From Deltaproteobacteria bacterium (GTDB lineage Bacteria > Lernaellota > Lernaellaia > JACKCT01), in contig JADLEX010000117.1 of assembly GCA_020845895.1 (NCBI GenBank), positions 1 to 49,508 of the forward strand: 49,508 nt of DNA, read 5' to 3'. The notes beneath the pieces were generated by a model. That model ran no database searches. It had not been told where the DNA came from and saw only the letters and a program-made list of their open reading frames with translations. Positions 45,745-49,508 of this stretch are shown piece by piece (position 1 is the first letter of the stretch; every line of letters starts with the position of its first letter). A program made the translations under genes and the position numbers.

Positions 45745-46808
45745 GAAGCCGCTCCGGCGAATCCGGCGACGGCCCCCATGACGACGAACGCGATGAGCGC
45801 GGCGCTGCAACAACAGAATACGAAGGGGATCAACACGGCGGCGACGGCCTTCCAGCCGGGAATCCGGTGGACGCGGGAGAGTCCGATGGAGACGACGACC
45901 ACGTTCCAGACATATCCGACGAGCGGACCGAGAAACGGCACGAGATGCGCGACCGATGTCGCGCCTCCGTATCCGACGACGCGAATCGTATCCTCCATCT
46001 TCGCGTTCGCGCCGCCGAGCATCATGAGCATCAGGTGCGTGATCGCGCCGTTGATGAAAAAGCCGATGAACGCGCCGACGGGGACGAAGAGGATGTAGAA
46101 GAAACTGTACGCGATCGAGGACGCGGTCGAAGCCCCGGCGCCGGTCGTGAACTGGGACTTGAATTCGTCCGGAATGTCGATGTTCAGGGTCGCCAGGGTG
46201 TCGATCAGATTCGTCTGGAAGAGCATGTTGCTCAGGTTCGTGACGATGCCGCCGGGCACCGCCATAATGACGCCGAAGACGATCGCGGGCCACAATGGCC
46301 CCGGCACACGAAGACGGCTGAAGAACTCGGCCGGTCGAAACACGATCTCTCGAAGCGTCGGCAGCAGCATCGGCAGGAACGTGGACGAAGTCATCTCGTC
46401 GAATTCGACGCCCGCTTCTTGGTAACACGCCGCGCAACCCGCGAGCGATGGCGAGGGATACGCCGCGCAGACCTCGCAGACCAGGCGGTGGCATGCTGCA
46501 CAGGCGCGCACGGCGGGGCGTTGCCCGCAAGCTTCGCAAGCGTCCGGCATGGATTCGACACGGGCGACGACCGGGCCGACGGCTTCCACCACCGGTGCGA
46601 TGACGGGCGCGACCGGGGCCCGGGGCGCGGCGGTCTCGCCTTTCGCGATCAGATCCTCGATCACGTCGTCGTTCGCCAGATGCACTCCGCTTTCCCACGG
46701 GAATTGCTCGGCCAAAACGTGAAAGACGTGGCCGCAGGCCGGGCAGGTCCGGTCTCCCGGCTTGTCGACCTCGACGCTCGAACCGCAGGCGGGGCAGGGC
46801 GAGTGCAT
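45741..46808 (-). CDS. Zinc-finger Yip1-domain membrane protein
   Basis: 355 residues. Residues 1-30 are a zinc ribbon (CPACGSSVEV...TCPACGHVF). Residues about 85-135 form a second, B-box-like finger with CEACG, CAACHRLVCEVC and CAACYQEAG. From about 140 the protein is a Yip1-type integral membrane domain with five hydrophobic segments, including FRPAEFFSRL at its start and FCCCSAALIAFVVMG near the end. Such zinc-ribbon plus Yip1 proteins are seen in deltaproteobacteria and are uncharacterised. The ATG is preceded by GAGGG; a GTG one codon earlier is possible. It overlaps the DUF2752 start. Confidence 0.85.
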   Translation of the reverse strand: MHSPCPACGSSVEVDKPGDRTCPACGHVFHVLAEQFPWESGVHLANDDVIEDLIAKGETAAPRAPVAPVIAPVVEAVGPVVARVESMPDACEACGQRPAVRACAACHRLVCEVCAAYPSPSLAGCAACYQEAGVEFDEMTSSTFLPMLLPTLREIVFRPAEFFSRLRVPGPLWPAIVFGVIMAVPGGIVTNLSNMLFQTNLIDTLATLNIDIPDEFKSQFTTGAGASTASSIAYSFFYILFVPVGAFIGFFINGAITHLMLMMLGGANAKMEDTIRVVGYGGATSVAHLVPFLGPLVGYVWNVVVVSIGLSRVHRIPGWKAVAAVLIPFVFCCCSAALIAFVVMGAVAGFAGAAS

Positions 46809-46818
46809 CACGGACCCT

Positions 46819-48132
46819 CTAAGGCGATGGCGATTGACGCGCGGCCGTCTGCGCCTTTTGCATCAGCGACGTGGCGGCCTCAAACAGCATCTTCTTCGTA
46901 TTCTCGTTGTCCGGGTAGACGGGAACGGTCGGAAAATCTCTGTCGAATCCGTCGAGTATCGAAATGGTCTGGCGGGGATTGTCGAGTCGGTCGAGATAGA
47001 TGGCCGCGCGGTGCAGCCGGGCGTACGCCTGCGTCGCGGGCCGGTCTCCGCGTTCCTTGGCGACGGTTTCCATGTCCGACAGGATCAGGACGATCTTGTC
47101 GAATTGTTTCGACGTCTTCGTGTACAGATCGACGACGCGCACCACCGCGCGCGGCCCCGCCGCCTCGCCGCCGCGCGTCGTGCGGATGGGCAGATCGCCG
47201 AACCGCTCGACGATCTCGCGGTAGTCGCGCTCGGCGAGGGCGATGTCGTCCTGCGACCCGAATTCCCGAAAGTTCTTCTCGTGCAGTTTCGCCCGGATGA
47301 ACCGGCCCTCGGCGAGGGCGAGCTGGCTCGTCGAGAGGCGAAGCGCCTCCTCCAGTTCGGCGAGCTTTTTCGCGAGACTCGCCGGCATCTCATCGAGGAC
47401 GATTCCCAGGCGTTCCATCACCGCGGCGTCGATCGGCAGGAGGCCGGCCGCCGAGCCGACGTGGTCGCCGCGAAACTCGCCGAGCGCGAGGCGCAGGCTC
47501 ATGATCGCGTCGTTGTAGAGCCCCGACACCGACTGCGCCTCGGCCATTTTGAGCAGAACAATGGCGCCGACCTGCCCGTAGTAGGTGTCCTTTTCGCTCA
47601 CGAGGCCGACGTACGCGCCCGGACGTCGCGACGGAAGGCTGCGCAATTGCCCGATCGCGGCCTCCGGAGACTGAAAGTACCGCGAATACAGCATGGCCTG
47701 TTCCACGTCCGCCGTGGCGTGCATGTGGATCGGCTTGCCGCCCTCGTAACCGAACGGATGGTCCACGACCGAGTCGTGCCGATACGACTTGTAAATGAGA
47801 CGCAGCGCCGCGAGCGCCGATGTGGGATCGCCGGCCTTGAGGCAGCTCAGATACGACTCCCACACCGCGAGCTTGCCCATTTGGTCCTGCGGAAATAGCG
47901 CGAAGACCGCGTGATAGAGTCCCGCGACCTCGCGCCAATCGGGCGTGGGCAGCGCGCGAAGTCGGGTGATCTCGTTCTGAAGCAGCTGCGCCTGCTGGCG
48001 GCGTTTCTGGAGCGTGACGTCGTCCGCCGACTCGGGCGTGGGTTCTTCGGAGATCTGCGCTCCGGCGCAAACCGGATACGCTCCGATGATGAGCGCGAAG
48101 AGCGCCGCGATGATCTTCGAAATCGGATTCAT
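46819..48132 (-). CDS. Secreted helical-repeat protein of unknown function
   Basis: 437 residues with a Sec signal peptide (MNPISKIIAALFALIIGAYPVCAGAQ). The mature protein is mostly helical, with TPR-like spacing of Ala, Leu and Tyr: ALFPQDQMGKLAVWESYLS, DPTSALAALRLIYKSY, YNDAIMSLRLALGEF and YDRLDNP-type turns (IYLDRLDNPRQTISIL). Probably periplasmic. The start codon overlaps the stop of the upstream lipoprotein gene (ATGA), and only ten bases separate its end from the Yip1 gene, so the five genes 48841-45319 look co-transcribed. Confidence 0.8.
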   Translation of the reverse strand: MNPISKIIAALFALIIGAYPVCAGAQISEEPTPESADDVTLQKRRQQAQLLQNEITRLRALPTPDWREVAGLYHAVFALFPQDQMGKLAVWESYLSCLKAGDPTSALAALRLIYKSYRHDSVVDHPFGYEGGKPIHMHATADVEQAMLYSRYFQSPEAAIGQLRSLPSRRPGAYVGLVSEKDTYYGQVGAIVLLKMAEAQSVSGLYNDAIMSLRLALGEFRGDHVGSAAGLLPIDAAVMERLGIVLDEMPASLAKKLAELEEALRLSTSQLALAEGRFIRAKLHEKNFREFGSQDDIALAERDYREIVERFGDLPIRTTRGGEAAGPRAVVRVVDLYTKTSKQFDKIVLILSDMETVAKERGDRPATQAYARLHRAAIYLDRLDNPRQTISILDGFDRDFPTVPVYPDNENTKKMLFEAATSLMQKAQTAARQSPSP

Positions 48133-48446
48133 TGGCCGGGATGCGCCGGGTTTCGGCCGCCCGGCGGGCAGTTTTTCACGTATTCGAGCGCGCGGGCGTA
48201 CTGCGCCTCGGCGATGTCGAGGTGATGCGTGGCCGATCGATAGCGCCGCGCGGCGACGTCCCTCACTGCCATCTCGTAGTGATCCGTCACGTCGGCCCAT
48301 TCCACGGGGGCGCAACGGCGGAAAGACAACACGTCACCGGAGTGCGCCCACTCGCCCACGCGATGGAGCCTCGCGTCCGAATGAACGGACGCGCAGCCCG
48401 TCAAGGCGACGGAAACGACGAACGCGGCGAGGGCGCGAATCGTCAA
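48129..48446 (-). CDS. Small lipoprotein
   Basis: 105 residues. Signal peptide MTIRALAAFVVSVALTGC with a good LTGC lipobox at Cys18. The mature part is a single helical hairpin (VTDHYEMAVRDVAARRYRSATHHLDIAEAQYARALEYV), resembling the DUF4398-like neighbour in composition. Start is TTG, overlapping the previous stop (TTGA), with GGAGGGG eight bases upstream. Confidence 0.75.
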   Translation of the reverse strand: MTIRALAAFVVSVALTGCASVHSDARLHRVGEWAHSGDVLSFRRCAPVEWADVTDHYEMAVRDVAARRYRSATHHLDIAEAQYARALEYVKNCPPGGRNPAHPGQ

Positions 48447-48841
48447 GGCTCGTCCCCCTCCATTCGGTTTTCGACATCATCATCCCGTGGTGAGGATGGT
48501 TCGGGCGGCGGCGGACCGACGGGCTGATCGGTGCCGTATCGCTTCGCGACGAATAGAGCCGCATTCGCCTGACCCTCGGCGAACTGGGCGTAGCTTTGCG
48601 CCGCGTCGTGATCCGCCGCGCGCAGCCGCACATGCGCCTCGGCGAGCCAGTTCTCGGCGCTGCGAAACTCGCCCGGCGCGAGATAGTCGGCGTGCGCCTC
48701 ACGCGCCATGGCGAGCGCCGCTTCGGCGTCGCGGATCGCCCGGTCGCTCGCGCACGCGGTCGCCAACATGCCGGCGACGATCAGGAGCACAATCGTTGCG
48801 GGAATACGACGCACGAACAGGTAATGGATTGTGGAAGTCAT
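48443..48841 (-). CDS. DUF4398-like lipoprotein
   Basis: 132 residues. Signal region IPATIVLLIVAGMLATAC gives a probable lipid-anchored cysteine. The mature domain is an Ala-rich helical hairpin, AIRDAEAALAMAREAHADYLAPGEFRSAENWLAEA-type pattern (ASDRAIRDAEAALAMAREA, then EFRSAENWLAEAHVRL), typical of DUF4398, whose members are envelope lipoproteins near OmpA genes. A Pro/acidic tail follows. First gene of the five-gene envelope operon. Confidence 0.72.
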   Translation of the reverse strand: MTSTIHYLFVRRIPATIVLLIVAGMLATACASDRAIRDAEAALAMAREAHADYLAPGEFRSAENWLAEAHVRLRAADHDAAQSYAQFAEGQANAALFVAKRYGTDQPVGPPPPEPSSPRDDDVENRMEGDEP

Positions 48842-48881
48842 CTCGCCCGACAGACTGAATCGCGTCCTGTGCGAAGTCAAT

Positions 48882-49508
48882 TCACCCGGACGCCAGTTCG
48901 GCCAACGCATCGTTCAGCTTCGCCGCCGTGCGCGGGCCGGGAGAGACGGTGCGCTCGTAGTGGTAGTTGTCGTCGTCGAAATACGGCGCGGGCATCAGGT
49001 AGCCGAGTTCGTCGTTGCACAGGCTGACGAGCATCGATCTTTCGCGGCCCGTGATTGCCTTGAGCGCGAGACCGAGTTCCGGGCAGACCTCACCCGGCGC
49101 GCCGATGAGCCGAACGTTGCCGATCTCAACCAGCCCCACGCTCGTGCGCACGCCCTGCCAGTTCCACGGGCGGTCGAACACGCCGAGCGAGCTGATAAAG
49201 CGAAGTTGCACGTTGTCGAGCGGAACCACGATCTCCTTCTCGCGCACGCGCACCGTCGGTTTCGCGACCGGCGTCGCGCCCGCCGCGCTCTTCACCGCCA
49301 TTTGCGCGATCTTGCGCCCGTAGTGCGCGTAACGCTCGAGCCGCTCGTCGAGCCCGGTCTCCTCGGCGATGCCCGGCGTCACCATCGCGCCCAGTGCGCC
49401 GTTGGCGAAGATCGAGACGCCGCCGAGGTCCTTCTCGATGACCTTGTGCAGACCCACGACCCAGTCCGGCGAAACGCCCGTGTTCGCCGACCACAGATAT
49501 TCCGGGTG
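48882..49508 (-). CDS. Neutral/alkaline ceramidase-like protein, C-terminal part (5' end outside window)
   Basis: The last 208 residues; the frame is open to the window edge. Near the edge HPEYLWSANTGVSPDW and then GGVSIFANGALGAMVTP match the neutral ceramidase-like superfamily, where this region contributes metal and substrate contacts (compare the family pattern N-x-x-VSxDxxG and FxNGAxGD). The C-terminal section includes VGLVEIGNVRLIGAPGEVCPELGLAL, also typical. The usual NGAQGD aspartate position is here Ala-Met (NGALGAM). Whether ceramide is the substrate is unknown. Downstream operon starts 40 bases after the stop. Confidence 0.7.
   Translation of the reverse strand, partial: HPEYLWSANTGVSPDWVVGLHKVIEKDLGGVSIFANGALGAMVTPGIAEETGLDERLERYAHYGRKIAQMAVKSAAGATPVAKPTVRVREKEIVVPLDNVQLRFISSLGVFDRPWNWQGVRTSVGLVEIGNVRLIGAPGEVCPELGLALKAITGRERSMLVSLCNDELGYLMPAPYFDDDNYHYERTVSPGPRTAAKLNDALAELASG

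Overview
This is a GC-rich (roughly 65%), densely coded stretch of a Gram-negative bacterial chromosome. The Gram-negative assignment rests on a FadL-type outer-membrane protein, many lipoproteins with short signal peptides, a complete mreBCD-mrdA-rodA cluster and glycine-cleavage genes in the split gcvPA/gcvPB form. Gene content and style (many one- and two-component proteins, HD-GYP, aspartate-rich lipoprotein linkers) suggest a deltaproteobacteria-like or allied uncultured lineage, but no marker here settles the phylum. No tRNA, rRNA, CRISPR, insertion sequence or phage gene was seen.

Layout. 1-6233: end of malate dehydrogenase with its terminator, a divergent K+-independent H+-pyrophosphatase with a strong terminator, then rpsO-pnp-dut from one promoter. 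6284-8595: a DUF1573 lipoprotein and an orphan radical SAM/SPASM enzyme. 8592-14223 (minus): a lipoprotein, a large helical-repeat enzyme-like protein, a PfkB kinase and a UbiA-CruF fusion likely to act on a carotenoid. 14341-16801: a divergent YchF-like P-loop protein and a Maf/DUF115 protein. 16978-23691 (plus): two nucleotide-sugar SDR enzymes, a hybrid histidine kinase with a broken ATPase domain, an unknown 208-residue protein, a small FlgM-like protein behind a sigma28-like site, a response regulator and a receiver-GAF-HD-GYP protein. I read this, with the divergent Maf gene, as a possible motility/flagellin-glycosylation and signalling module.

23727-31378: DUF190-crcB, a lone receiver facing a seven-PAS cytosolic histidine kinase, an XRE-cupin regulator, an aspartate-rich lipase-like lipoprotein and a small lipoprotein. 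31388-37018 (minus): the rod-shape cluster, read mreB, mreC, mreD, mrdA, rodA. 37328-41513 (plus): a small membrane protein, rimO, a FadL-type porin and a phasin-like protein. 41553-45126 (minus): FmdB-like zinc ribbon, gcvH, gcvPA, gcvPB, with gcvT absent. 45319-48841 (minus): an envelope operon of a DUF4398-like lipoprotein, a second lipoprotein, a secreted helical protein, a zinc-finger Yip1 protein and a DUF2752 protein. The window ends in the C-terminal part of a ceramidase-like protein.

Many neighbouring genes are coupled by ATGA or TTGA start/stop overlaps. Long open frames opposite hppA, pnp, the PAS kinase and others are antisense shadows produced by the GC-rich codon usage and are not annotated. 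The most unusual items are the UbiA-CruF fusion and its operon, the degenerate hybrid kinase with its unknown partner, and the structured leader before the FmdB-gcv genes.
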